A DNA stretch of 64,000 nt from contig JAPVLO010000056.1 in the NCBI GenBank assembly GCA_027257055.1, positions 2,976,001-3,040,000 on the forward strand. Direction: 5' to 3'. This document shows positions 11,885 through 21,679 of the stretch, in pieces; positions within the stretch are counted from its first letter, which is position 1; each line of letters begins with the position of its first letter. This DNA comes from Cephalopachus bancanus. Its lineage: Eukaryota > Chordata > Mammalia > Primates > Tarsiidae. Made by a program: the position numbers and the translations under genes. The notes under the pieces are model-generated. The model made no database searches. It was not told the DNA's origin and was given only the letters and a program-made list of their open reading frames with translations.

Positions 11885-12369
11885 AGCAGTCATCCTCGAA
11901 GATGGCCCAAATGCTGCCTAGTGTTCACATTCTAATGTTACCCATTCCCACTACGTATCAGAGCTGGTCTCTGTGAAAACAGAATATGGTAGAAGACACG
12001 GTATGCCACTCTGCGATTAGGTTACAAAAACCCTTCCACCTCTGTATCTGTCTCCCCTTCTCTCAGATCATTTGCTCTGGGGGAGACCAGCTGCCGTGTT
12101 CTCAGCAGCCCTATGGAGAGGCCCACATGGAGAGGAACTAAAGCGCCCTGCCAGTAACCCTGGGAGTAAGCTTGGAAGCAGATTCTCAGCCTCATCAAGC
12201 TTTCAGGTGTCTGACATGCAGCCGAGAGAAAGATCCTTACCCAGAACCACCCAGAGAAGATGCCCCTGGATTCCTGATCTCCAGGAACCATATGAAGTAA
12301 TAAATGATTGTTGTTTAGTGCTGTTAAGTTTCCTGGTAATTTGCTACACAGAAATTGATAAGTAATATA
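11885..12369 (+). repeat. LTR of MaLR/ERVL type
   Basis: It has GAGCTGGTCTCTGTGAAAAC, CTCTGGGGGAGACCAGCTGCC, then the LTR-like end AGTAATAAATGATTGTTG followed by TTTGCTACACAGAAATTGATAA. Overlapping open frames of 134 and 97 codons on opposite strands lie wholly inside it and are non-genic. Confidence 0.65.
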
Positions 12370-12579
12370 CACTGTTGAAAAGCAAGGAAATGGTTTCAGA
12401 CAGATGAAATGATTTGGAGAGAGCACACGACTTAGTAAATGTCAGACCCTAGTTTTGCTCTTAGGTTTGTCTGACTTCAAACCCACTCTTTCCCCTACAT
12501 CATGCTGTTTCTGCAATTTTCCTTAGTGGTATTTCAGAATTGAAGTGCTAAACACAATCATGTCCTTGCCAACTCATTA

Positions 12580-13045
12580 GCAATTTCTTAGGCTCCTGCT
12601 AGGTGCCAGGGACTGGGCTATGCAATGAGTGGCTACCCTTATAATATCCAAGATGAATTCAATTTTGTCCCTGCCCTCCATTTTTCTTATTAGAAAAATG
12701 GGCACATAAAAAACAAACCAGAATAAAAGCTGATAATGTATAATGGAGTTAGAACTATACACAAAGTCCTAAGAAAATAATGAGAAAACAGTAATTAACT
12801 GTTGTAGTCAAAGACCTAGCGAAGGATCTATGGGGAGGTGAATTTAAATCAGGGCCAAGCAGGAAAGGATTGGAGTGGAAGGAATGACTTTCCTGGGTAT
12901 AGAGAAAACCATAGGAACAAAGATATGGTAGTATAAAACTGCTGAGCACATTTAAGAAATTGTTAATGTTTTGATTGCCATAAAAAGAACATATGCATAC
13001 ACTTACAGAGCCAGAAGAATCTGACCAATGCATGAACATATGCCT
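12580..13045 (-). repeat. L2 LINE segment
   Basis: Reverse L2: GCTCCTGCTAGGTGCCAGGG, then TTGTCCCTGCCCTCCATTT, AGAATAAAAGCTGATAATG, and the inner part CAGGAAAGGATTGGAGTGG. Confidence 0.6.
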
Positions 13046-13149
13046 TTATATTTGGATAATCACTCAGATTTTTTGCGTGGCTAGTCATTGGCCTTAGGAA
13101 TCAGATTAGCGATTCAACGTTTTAATTCCTACGGCATCCTACTATTTTC

Positions 13150-13285
13150 ATAATAAAACTGTAGGTGCTTTGCTAGTCACTTTCTTATACACTATTTCAT
13201 TTAACTTTCATAATTTGTTAATCCCCACTTCATAGATAAGAAGATTAAAGGCTAACAGAAGTTAAGTAATCTACAAGGGGTTTCC
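13150..13285 (-). repeat. MIR SINE fragment
   Basis: Reverse MIR: GTAGGTGCTTTGCTAGTCAC, ATTTCATTTAACTTTCATAA, CCCCACTTCATAGATAAGAAG. Confidence 0.7.
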
Positions 13286-13389
13286 CCCACTAGTGATGAC
13301 TGGGTATGGTTGTCTGAGTCCTCGGCACTTTCGAATACATACTTTGTTCCTCTAGATTATTGCAGGAGTCTCCTCATTAGTCACCTCAC

Positions 13390-13880
13390 TTCCCCTGTAC
13401 ATTCTATTCCCATGTGGCAGTCAGTGGTCCTTATAAAACATATCAGATGATATCACGTCTCTTCAAACCTTCCAACTACTATCCTTAGAATGAAATCGAA
13501 ATCACCTCCCATGGTCCACAGGGTCCTGCGTGATCTGGTAAAGCCACCTCTTTGATCCTGTCCCTGGCTCATGATCCATCCACTCATGATACTTGACCGG
13601 CACTGGCCTGGAATGTTTCCTTCCAGGTAACCATGTGACTCTGTCTCTCCCTGCATTCAGGTCTCTGCTTAAATGACAACTAATTGGAAGGCCTTCCCAA
13701 ACTACCCAATCTATTACAGACCACACTCCAAGCCCCAGCACTCCAGTCCTTCTCAGTCCTCTTAGTCTGCTGTATTTTTCTCCATGCATACCCACTTGAC
13801 AAAATATCCTCTCCTTCCTTTACCAGTTTGTAATCTGTGAGCACCATAAGGGCAGTAATATTCATTGCATTGTTCATTAC
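13390..13880 (+). repeat. L2 LINE 3' segment
   Basis: Shows L2 order: AGAATGAAATCGAAATCACC, CAGGGTCCTGCGTGATCTGG, TCAGGTCTCTGCTTAAATG, GAAGGCCTTCCCAAAC, GTGAGCACCATAAGGGCAG. Antisense frames of 65-97 codons here are not genes. Confidence 0.85.
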
Positions 13881-13884
13881 TATT

Positions 13885-14500
13885 TAGGGTGACTGACTTA
13901 TCTCAAATTTCCTAGTCTTAGCACTAGAAGTCTCATGTCCCAAAAGCCCCTGTCAGTCCCAGGTAAACCAGGACAATCTACCATCGTTCCCCCCTTCAAA
14001 TATTGGGCTCAAGGCCCTGATGACTGGTTGTTCCAGCCTGTCAGACCATCATATATGATAGTCACTGAAGCTGGAACAAGTAAATTATAATTAGTCATCT
14101 AGTTGCCTCCTCTGGAAACATTCAAGCCTTTCCATCAAAATTCATAACTTCTTTACCAGGGTTCCCACCTCATGTTATTAATCCTTACGGTTGACACTCT
14201 GGTTGGTTCAACTTGCCTCTCATTCACTCACCAGGACTGTCTACTTCTGGAGGAGAGGAGCTATACTTTTGTGCCCCTCAAATACTTTTCAAATAATGGA
14301 TGTTCAAAAAATGTTTGTTGAAATGAATATTTGTACTAACCTAGAGGAATGTACCAGAATGAAGATTTCATAATAAAGTCATTGTTCTCCACTAATGGAA
14401 TGAAGTACACGAGTTCACCTGGCAGAGAAAGTGTATTTCCAGGAGTGCTGTGGATGCTTCAACATGAAAGCAATGGACAAGGCTGAGAGCTGAGCAGAGG
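13885..14500. other. Unassigned sequence
   Basis: No family is recognised with confidence. 14230-14340 ends GGATGTTCAAAAAATGTTTG in a way that recalls an L2 3' end. Confidence 0.35.
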
Positions 14501-14503
14501 GGA

Positions 14504-14504
<1 letters not shown>

Positions 14505-14548
<44 letters not shown>

Positions 14549-14606
14549 TGTGCGGAGAGGAGTGTGTGAGTGTGTGTGTGTATGTGTGTGTGTGTGTGTG
14601 TGTGTA
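14505..14606. repeat. (TG)n microsatellite, interrupted
   Basis: Two long TG tracts are separated by a GCGGAGAGGAG interruption. Three overlapping reverse frames of 84-88 codons coding Thr-His repeats come from this tract and are not genes. Confidence 0.97.
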
Positions 14607-14884
14607 GAAGTTGGGGAGAAGGTAATGAGAAGAGGAGAGAAGACAATAAGCCCTAAAACAGAAGTGAAGCACAGATGATCAAAAGAGTCATGGAAACAAT
14701 AACAACAAAAAGACAAGTAATTCAAGATTGGTGCTAAGGCTTAGGGCTAAGAACGTTTATTGAAAAAGTGTATATCAGGCTAGCCACTTGAAAAATATCT
14801 GAAAGGAGAATATATGTCTTGACATAGAAAGATGTTCATCACATATTTCAAATAAAAGCAGATGATAAAATATAACACGCATGT

Positions 14885-15080
14885 AGTTTTAGTATCATGG
14901 TTAAGACCACACTGTTCAAATCCCAGCTCTACCAATTGCCAGCTATGTGATCTCGGACAGAGCACTTACTTTCTGGGTCTTAGTTTCCCCATCTGTGAAA
15001 TAAGGATAATAGTAGTGTTCTTTCATAGGACATTAACTAGAGGATTAACTGACTTGATACACGCACAAATGTTATATATT
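14885..15080 (+). repeat. MIR SINE
   Basis: ATCATGGTTAAGACCACACTG, TTCAAATCCCAGCTCTACC, TTAGTTTCCCCATCTGTG, and GGATAATAGTAGTGTTC follow MIR order. Confidence 0.88.
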
Positions 15081-15121
15081 GTTATGTTACTATCACTGTA
15101 CGGGCCCATTTAGAGAAAATA

Positions 15122-15321
15122 CAGCCATGTACCACTTAGCAACAATTCAGTCAATGATAAGACTGTAAATACAATGGTGGCTGTACCATATAGCCTAAGT
15201 GTGTAGTAAGCTATACCATCTCGGTTTGTGTCAGTACACCTTATGATGTTTGCACAATGACAAAATCGCCTAACCACACATTTCTCAGAACATATCTCTG
15301 TCATTAAGTGACGTATGGCTG
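15122..15321. mobile_element. Tigger-like MITE, both ends present
   Basis: The ends CAGCCATGTACCACTTA and TAAGTGACGTATGGCTG are inverted repeats, with TA on each side, as for pogo/Tigger elements. About 200 bases and no coding capacity. The subfamily was not named. Confidence 0.82.
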
Positions 15322-15796
15322 TATATATGTGTGTATACGTAGAAAGCAAAATTAAAGGCGTTAAAAGTGATAGGATTATGGGTAATTTAAATTTTCTCCT
15401 TTATGCTTACTTATGGGTTCTAATTTTTTTCCAATAAAACTATATTAATGGTATACTTTTCATAAAAACAAAAATAAAACAAAAAAATAACTGAGACAGG
15501 TGTGAGGATTTGGGGTATGAATCCAGGGCATGGAAGAACGAGAACTGAGACCTGGGGAACAATAACAAAAGAAGGTAATGGAGAGAGAAAGCAATCAAGA
15601 TCAAGGCCCCAGGCAGCCAGGTACCCAAGCCTGTTCTCTCTGTGCTTACAATAGGCTAGCCGATTATAACTAAAATGCATAGACAATAGAAGTACTATCT
15701 CAGAAACATTAAACACATGCAATGGGTATTGAAGATTGTTTGAACTGGCTCAACATGTTTTCATATTCTGGCTGACGTTTTTTAAAAGTTCCTTTC

Positions 15797-16222
15797 CTTA
15801 AAAGATGGGTACAGCGTTGGTCAGGCTCGGTGGCTCACCCTGTAATCCCAGCACTTTGGGAGGTTGAGGCGAGTGGATTGCCTGAGCCCACGGGTTCAAG
15901 ACCAGCCCGACCACCTTGGCGAGACCTTGTCTCTACAATAAATCAAAAATCAGCCAGGTGTAGTAGTGTGTGCCTGTAGTTTCGGCTACTTGGAAGGCTG
16001 AAGTGGAAGAATCACCTGGGCCCAGCAGGTCAATGCTGGAGTGGCCATGGAGGGTGCCACTGTGCTCCAGCCTGGGTGATGGAGTAAGACTCCAACTCAA
16101 AAAAAAGAGGAGTACAATGTACATTATTCAGGTGACAGATACACTCAAAGTCCAAACTTCACCACTACATAATATATCCATGTAGCAAAATTGCATTTGT
16201 ACCCCTTAAATTTATACAAATA
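15797..16222 (+). repeat. L1 3' end split by an Alu
   Basis: AAAAGATGGGTACAGCGTTG (before the Alu) joins GTACAATGTACATTATTCAGG (after it), then CACTACATAATATATCCATG and AAATTTATACAAATATAAAAA, the end of an older primate L1. Confidence 0.82.
15819..16107 (+). repeat. Alu SINE, full length
   Basis: Complete dimer from GGTCAGGCTCGGTGGCTCA to GACTCCAACTCAAAAAAAA, inserted in the L1 3' UTR. GTACAGCGT and GTACAATGT at the edges are a diverged target-site duplication. Confidence 0.95.
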
Positions 16223-16224
16223 TA

Positions 16225-17030
16225 AAAAGAGTAACTAAAATTTGAGGCTTCTTTTAATTTGAATCTCTCTAAAAATACCACTAAATTAAGATATTTAATT
16301 CTTCTAAAGGGACGCCTTCTAAAGCTACAGCTTGACCTAATTTAGTAATTTTACTTACAGAATAAAGGATAAATTGCAGAGTTGATTTTCTGCCAAGATA
16401 ATAGCTACTGAAAACTTTAGAGCAAAGTTGACACCCGATGTTACCAAAGCACAATGGCCTCCCTTCATTTGGGTCTGATCAGAAGAACTTCAGAGAAAGG
16501 GAGCTGACAAAGTATTGTGAATGCACTTATTTTTTGAACAAACACATATGCACACAAAAATATAAAGATGCCAAGTACAATGTGGTATACTGGTTTGGAT
16601 CCTGGAACATAAAAAGGACATGAGGAAAACTGGTGAAATTCAAATAAAGTGTATAACTTAGTTTGGACAAACCGAATAAAGGATATATGGGAATTCCTTA
16701 TCCTTATGTTTCTGTGAATTTAGAGTTACCCCAAACTGAAACCCTATCCTTCCAGTATAGTGGCTGTCACATAAGAGATATTGTGAAGCAAATGAATAAA
16801 TGAGTAATAGAAAAAACTTTTTATTTATCTGTTCACAACCATGTAATGCAGCATTATCTTCTCAAGCATAATTTCTTTCTGTTTATCTTCTTCCATTGTC
16901 TATCATCTGTGTCTAACAGTTGTGCATTACATGTGTACAATATACATTTAATCAGTTATTTGTAACCATCCGTCACTATCTCTGCACCCTGCAATCAGTG
17001 TGAGCTTATAGCGTTATTAATAATTACCCA
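16225..17030. other. A+T-rich unique sequence
   Basis: No repeat or gene is recognised. The open frame at about 16438-16623 has no family resemblance. Confidence 0.4.
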
Positions 17031-17034
17031 ACAT

Positions 17035-17280
17035 TAACTTGATATCTATTATATTCTAGATTCTGTGCCAACTAACTTAGGAAATATAATCTCATTTCTT
17101 ACAACTGTATTCTGCAACAGGTATTATTATTATTATCATTCAAATTTATAGATGAAGAATTTGAAACTCAGTTAATTTAAGCTATTTGCTCAAGTTCACA
17201 CATCTAGAAGGTGAAAGAGTGGGATTTAAATTTAAATCTCATATCAGAGTTTATGTTCTAAACTAGTACATTAAGAAGTT
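17035..17280 (-). repeat. MIR SINE
   Basis: Reverse MIR: TTCTAGATTCTGTGCCAAC, AATATAATCTCATTTCTTAC, TTATAGATGAAGAATTTGAA, TTCACACATCTAGAAGGTG. Confidence 0.82.
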
Positions 17281-17286
17281 CTTTTT

Positions 17287-17566
17287 GGCTGGGTTTGGTG
17301 GCTCAGCACTTTGGGAGGTTGAGGAGAGTGGATTGACTGAGCCCGTGGGTTCAAGACCAGCCCACGCAACTTGGCAAGACCTTGTCTCTTCAATAAATCA
17401 AAAATTAGCCAGGCACAGTAGTGCACACCTGTAGTTCCAGCTACTTGAAAGGCTGGGGCGGAAGGATCACCCTAGCCCAGCAGGTTGCTGCTGGGGTGGC
17501 CATGAGCATGCCACTGCACTCCAGCCTGGGTGATGGAGTGAGACTCCAACTCAAAAAAAATAAAAA
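17287..17566 (+). repeat. Alu SINE
   Basis: Near full length. The box A region is shortened: TGGCTCAGCACTTTGGG lacks the CTGTAATCC segment. The flanks AAGAAGTTCTTTTT (17273-17286) and AAGAAGTTGTTTTT (about 17565-17578) are a 14-base target-site duplication with one mismatch. Confidence 0.95.
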
Positions 17567-17579
17567 GAAGTTGTTTTTA

Positions 17580-17960
17580 CTCATCTTTTCAATTCTTATT
17601 GTACCAATAGAGATTTCTGCATACAAAATCTTTTCAGTAAAGATCTATACATATAGTTATGAAATAGAATACCTTCCAAATAAAAAAAAGTTATAAATAA
17701 ACCCCATGTTTGGGTCTTTCAGCCTTTCACTGGGACAGCCCATATAGTTATTACATTATGTGATGGGAACTCACTGAAAAAAAAAAAGCACAGAATCTTC
17801 CTTCCTTTGTAACTTAACTAACCAACTTTGAATGTTTTTACATAGTGTTTGAACCTGGTGTAGGTTTTGCCCTGAGGGTATGGAACTGGGCCTACTGGAT
17901 GAATAATAGACTGAGGCAACTTTAGGCTTAATATATGGATGTTTACTAGCATTTCTCCTT
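17580..17960. other. Unique A+T-rich sequence
   Basis: No element is recognised; there is an A11 run at about 17777. Confidence 0.4.
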
Positions 17961-17964
17961 TACA

Positions 17965-18478
17965 GCAATAGTAACTACCATTAACAATGCTTTACTATAT
18001 GCTGAGCTCGATTTTAAGTACCATATATGCATTAATTCATTATTAATTTATTGCAATCTATTATCATAACAAAATAATATAGGTACTATTATCATTCTCA
18101 TTTTATTATTGAGGAAACGAAGGCACAGAGAGCTTTAATAACATGCTCAAATGGTTCCAGAGCCTATTTTTTTTTGAGTTGGAGTCACTTTGTTGCCCAG
18201 GCTGGGGTGCAGTGGCACGCTCATGGCCACCCCAGTGTCGACATGCTGGGTTCAGGTGATTCTCCCACCTCAGCCTTCCGAGTAACTGGAACTACAGGCG
18301 AGCGCTACCATGTCCAGCTAATTTTTTCATTTATTGTAGAGATGAGGTCTCACCAAGTTGCCCAGACTGTTATTGAACCCACGGGCTCAGGCAATCCCCT
18401 CACCTTGGCATCCCAAAATGCTGGGATAACAGGCTTGAGCCTGCTAAGCCTATACTCTTAACCAGCATTTTACACTGC
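17965..18478 (-). repeat. MIR SINE split by an Alu
   Basis: Reverse MIR (ACTATATGCTGAGCTCG, CATTTTATTATTGAGGAAACG) stops at the Alu at 18168 and resumes as ATACTCTTAACCAGCATTTTAC. The two halves give an almost full-length MIR. Confidence 0.88.
18168..18446 (-). repeat. Alu SINE inserted in a MIR
   Basis: Complete reverse dimer. AGCCTAT at 18161-18167 and again at 18447-18453 is the target-site duplication, so the MIR was cut at that point. Confidence 0.95.
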
Positions 18479-18479
18479 C

Positions 18480-18664
18480 TCTCAAAGAAATGGACTGCTT
18501 TGTGCAGTGCTGAAGATCCGGAGACTGGATCTACTCTGATATAGGTTACAAGTCTTAATATTGTCAATGCTGTAGAGAACATTCCTGCGCTGGCTGAGTT
18601 CCTGCATCACTTCCATTAGATTATTGTGATAGGGATGATTATCACCTCTAAGACATAACTATCA
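18480..18664. other. Unassigned sequence
   Basis: No family is recognised. Confidence 0.35.
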
Positions 18665-18815
18665 AAGGGCCTCCCTGTTCCTGTTACTTGCTATTGTGAG
18701 CTTCTCCAGTGCAGGAAGTGGTGTTAACTTTGCATCTTTAATGCCTTCCACAATGTATGAGACACAATAGGTCTGCAATAAAAATGACCGGTATTTGTTG
18801 GTGAACTCATAGGGC
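18665..18815 (+). repeat. L2 LINE 3' end
   Basis: TGTGAGCTTCTCCAGTGCAGG, then TTTAATGCCTTCCACAATG and GTCTGCAATAAAAATGACC follow the L2 terminus. Confidence 0.6.
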
Positions 18816-19488
18816 TTGACAACAGGTGCCTGCAAAGGAAGTTGGGCAGTATGGGCCTTGTTCTGGAATTCCTTGGAGCCTGAGGCAATTTGTTCTCTGA
18901 AACCTGCTAGGCAAACATGATGACATCATCCCCTACCTTCTGAGTCCTGAAGGTCAGATGGACATAGCTCCTGGAGAGCTTCCCTAGTCGATCCCCAGGC
19001 GGGCCCTGAGTCCATCAAGGACACTGTTTAAGAGTCTGATAAATCAAATTACAATGACCCATGCACGCTCAGTCAGTTGAATCTTTTGAATAGCAAAAGA
19101 CATTAATACATCTTTTGGAAAGGAGACATTGGATTGTGCAATGGGACAGATAATAGACCTTTTTCAGGTCAGCATGAATGAGAGCAAGAGCAAGTCTTTA
19201 AAATTTCGATTATCTTTGGATAATTTTTTCTAATGTAAAGAAAGAACAAAGAGAGAATTTATGAAACAGAATTTAAACAGAAATGAGATTTATAAGGGAT
19301 GGTTCTAAGTACAGATAAAAAAAAAAACCCCAAAACTAAAAACCCAATGAGAATTCTAAGGCATTAGGAGGTAGACAATACCATCCTTTGTTTTAAGAAA
19401 GGGTTCTGAGAAGCGAATTGACTAAGGAAGGAGTTGATTCCTCAATGAACAGAAATATATTATGGAGGCAGGCATATAGCTTAACTGT
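18816..19488. other. Unique sequence, no feature recognised
   Basis: Nothing is assigned. An A11 run followed by Cs lies near 19316. Confidence 0.4.
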
Positions 19489-19489
19489 C

Positions 19490-19670
19490 CTCAGAGCCTT
19501 AAAGACCTGGTGCCAGTTCTGGTTTCCTTATTTAGCTGTAAGATTCGTGTACCTCGGTTTCTTCTTTGATAAAATGAGGGTAATAACTTCCTCAAGGGCA
19601 CTTGAGAGGATTTGAGATAATATATAGAACAAGCACGGTACTGAGCAGACGTTCAAGAAACAGGAACTGT
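19490..19670 (+). repeat. MIR SINE
   Basis: GTACCTCGGTTTCTTCTTTG, TAAAATGAGGGTAATAAC and GAGGATTTGAGATAATATA match the MIR 3' half. Confidence 0.75.
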
Positions 19671-19976
19671 ATTACATACCACTCACAGAGTAGTCAATAG
19701 GAAGTGGTAAGCTCTAAGCTTTCCAAAGGCAAGGCTACTAGCACTGGAATGCTATAAACAGGGCTCCTACGAGAACGGGGAATTGGGTTAGTTGATCACT
19801 CAGGCAACAAGATCCTTTGATTCTATACCATCTGCTACTAGATCACTGTTTCAACCATATTTCTTGCTGACCTTCTACACACATTCCTTTCCACTGAGTG
19901 TTCATGTCTTTGGGTCTTTTGACAAACCACCATCCACCTAATCAATAACAGGAGTCCTTCTAACACATATCTGTCT

Positions 19977-20092
19977 ATTGCCTGCATCATTCTATCATCT
20001 ATCAATTATCCATTCATCCTTCCATTCATCCACCCATCCATCCATTCATCCATCCATCCATCCATCCATGCATCTATCTAATCCATCTATCT
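19977..20092. repeat. (ATCC)n tetranucleotide repeat
   Basis: A run of CATC/CATT/CATG units, purest at about 20029-20070. The Ser-His-Pro-rich frame across it is not a gene. Confidence 0.95.
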
Positions 20093-20097
20093 TTTTT

Positions 20098-20290
20098 TGT
20101 TCTAGCTCTTCCACACAGCTTTTCTTTACTTCCCCTGCTCACATCTCTTATTCTGAATTCCCTGAATGCATGACTTTCTTGGTGCTTAACTGTTCTTTAT
20201 TATTAATTGAAATATCTAGCAAACTGTTTGAAAGTACATAACTTAGTATCTAGTCTTAGTCATCTTTGTATGCCTGAAAGGGCCTAAAAT
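20098..20290 (+). repeat. L2 LINE 3' end
   Basis: GAATTCCCTGAATGCATGAC, TTAACTGTTCTTTATTATT and TTAGTCATCTTTGTATGCC sit in L2 order. The match is moderate. Confidence 0.45.
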
Positions 20291-20329
20291 TGCACCTGTA
20301 GAGGACAAGTGAGTCACACTTATAAAGTC

Positions 20330-20545
20330 AAACTTGGTAACAAGTGCCATGCAAAGTACTTTATATACATATAATTAGTTCATGGAATCTTTAGGAACAA
20401 TCTTATAATTATTCCTTCTTTACAGTTGAGAAATTTGAGTTTCAAGGGGTTAAATATCTTGGCAAGAATTACATAAAGTGGCATGGTCAGGTGTGATTAC
20501 CCTAATACCATGCATTTCTATTCTATCACACTCTCTCCATTGAAA
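20330..20545 (-). repeat. MIR SINE
   Basis: Reverse MIR: AAGTGCCATGCAAAGTACTT, CAATCTTATAATTATTCC, CTTTACAGTTGAGAAATTTG, TTACATAAAGTGGCATGGTC. Confidence 0.78.
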
Positions 20546-20559
20546 TAAAAATTACATAT

Positions 20560-21675
20560 GGGTCTTAACTTACATGCCATTAACATTACCTTCCATGGGC
20601 ACTGTGGAAAGAGGGGCAGAAGGTGCGTATCACTTATCTACCATCCTGATCTATACCACCCAGTAACTACTGATCGTTTTCTCTGTCTCATTCTCACCCC
20701 ATGGAATAGGTGTCAAGAAGCATTGCCTGGAAAGGGAGTAGAGCCAGGATCCCAGCCTCTCCCTTGGTAGAGTCCTGTCCTTCTGTAACTGCTGGTCTGT
20801 GACACAGAGCAGGTGCATGATAATAATGATAGATGAACAAATGAATGAATGATTAAATGTATTAAAAGGAGGCTGAGTCAGGTCTAATCTACTCAGATTC
20901 ATTGGAGCCTTCTACAAAATGAGAATGGAGAATTAGCAAATATGAGTTCAGGCAACTTAATAAACCATTTAAGCTTCTCTCTCATAGTGGGAGGACTGGG
21001 GGCACTTGAGAAAATGACAAACCTGAGATCCCACTGCTGCCTGCACCCACATTATTCTATATGTAAATGCAAGTCTGCCATTTAAAGAGCTCTGCTCCAA
21101 AACTCATTAGGTCATCTAAACTCAGACTCCAGCCTCTAGGAGTTTGCATAAGTGGTGTGAATCCCTTAAGAGCTGGGAAGAAACACCATCTTCTTGATGG
21201 ATTAATTTATAGGCAAAATGTGGCAGGGAAGAGATTGCAAGGAACTTCTTTTCCCAAGTCTTGAAACAGGCTCTTCTAGTTAATAACCAATGAGCCAAAT
21301 GCTGAGGTCATATTCTAAGGCAGGGTTTGGACTAACAGTGAATGACTTCCTCTAGCAGAAATAAAAATTGCATGCACACTTTCAAACAAAGAGCACACAG
21401 GAGAGATGCAGGGCAGCTGGGAAGACTCTCTAGTGAGGAAAGCTTCTCTTAGGCACTCCCTTCTGCTCTCCTCCAGTGAATCTGAATAAGCAGGGCAGCA
21501 TTGTTGTGTTCCAGCTTCACAGTGGACACTGCAGCTGCTGGAGAGAGTCTAGTGAGGTCTTTCTCACAATTGGGACATTCCAAAAGTAGGTTACTTTCTT
21601 CAGACTCTATTGAAGTACCTGCTACAGGTCAGTTTTTAATTCTAAGAAATCCCAATTTAAGGTTAGCATAGTCCA
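20560..21675. other. Unique sequence, no feature recognised
   Basis: No confident repeat. 20780-20870 (GGTGCATGATAATAATG, GAACAAATGAATGAATG) recalls an L2 3' end. Open frames of 65-83 codons on both strands have no recognisable domain. Confidence 0.4.
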
Positions 21676-21679
21676 ATTT

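Noticed and set aside
12022..12426. 134-codon minus and 97-codon plus open frames
   Set aside because: Both sit inside an LTR-like repeat, overlap on opposite strands and show no domain.
14392..14725. Thr-His repeat proteins on the minus strand
   Set aside because: Translation of a TG microsatellite in three frames.
19977..20092. CRISPR-like or satellite array
   Set aside because: Plain ATCC tetranucleotide repeat with no spacers.
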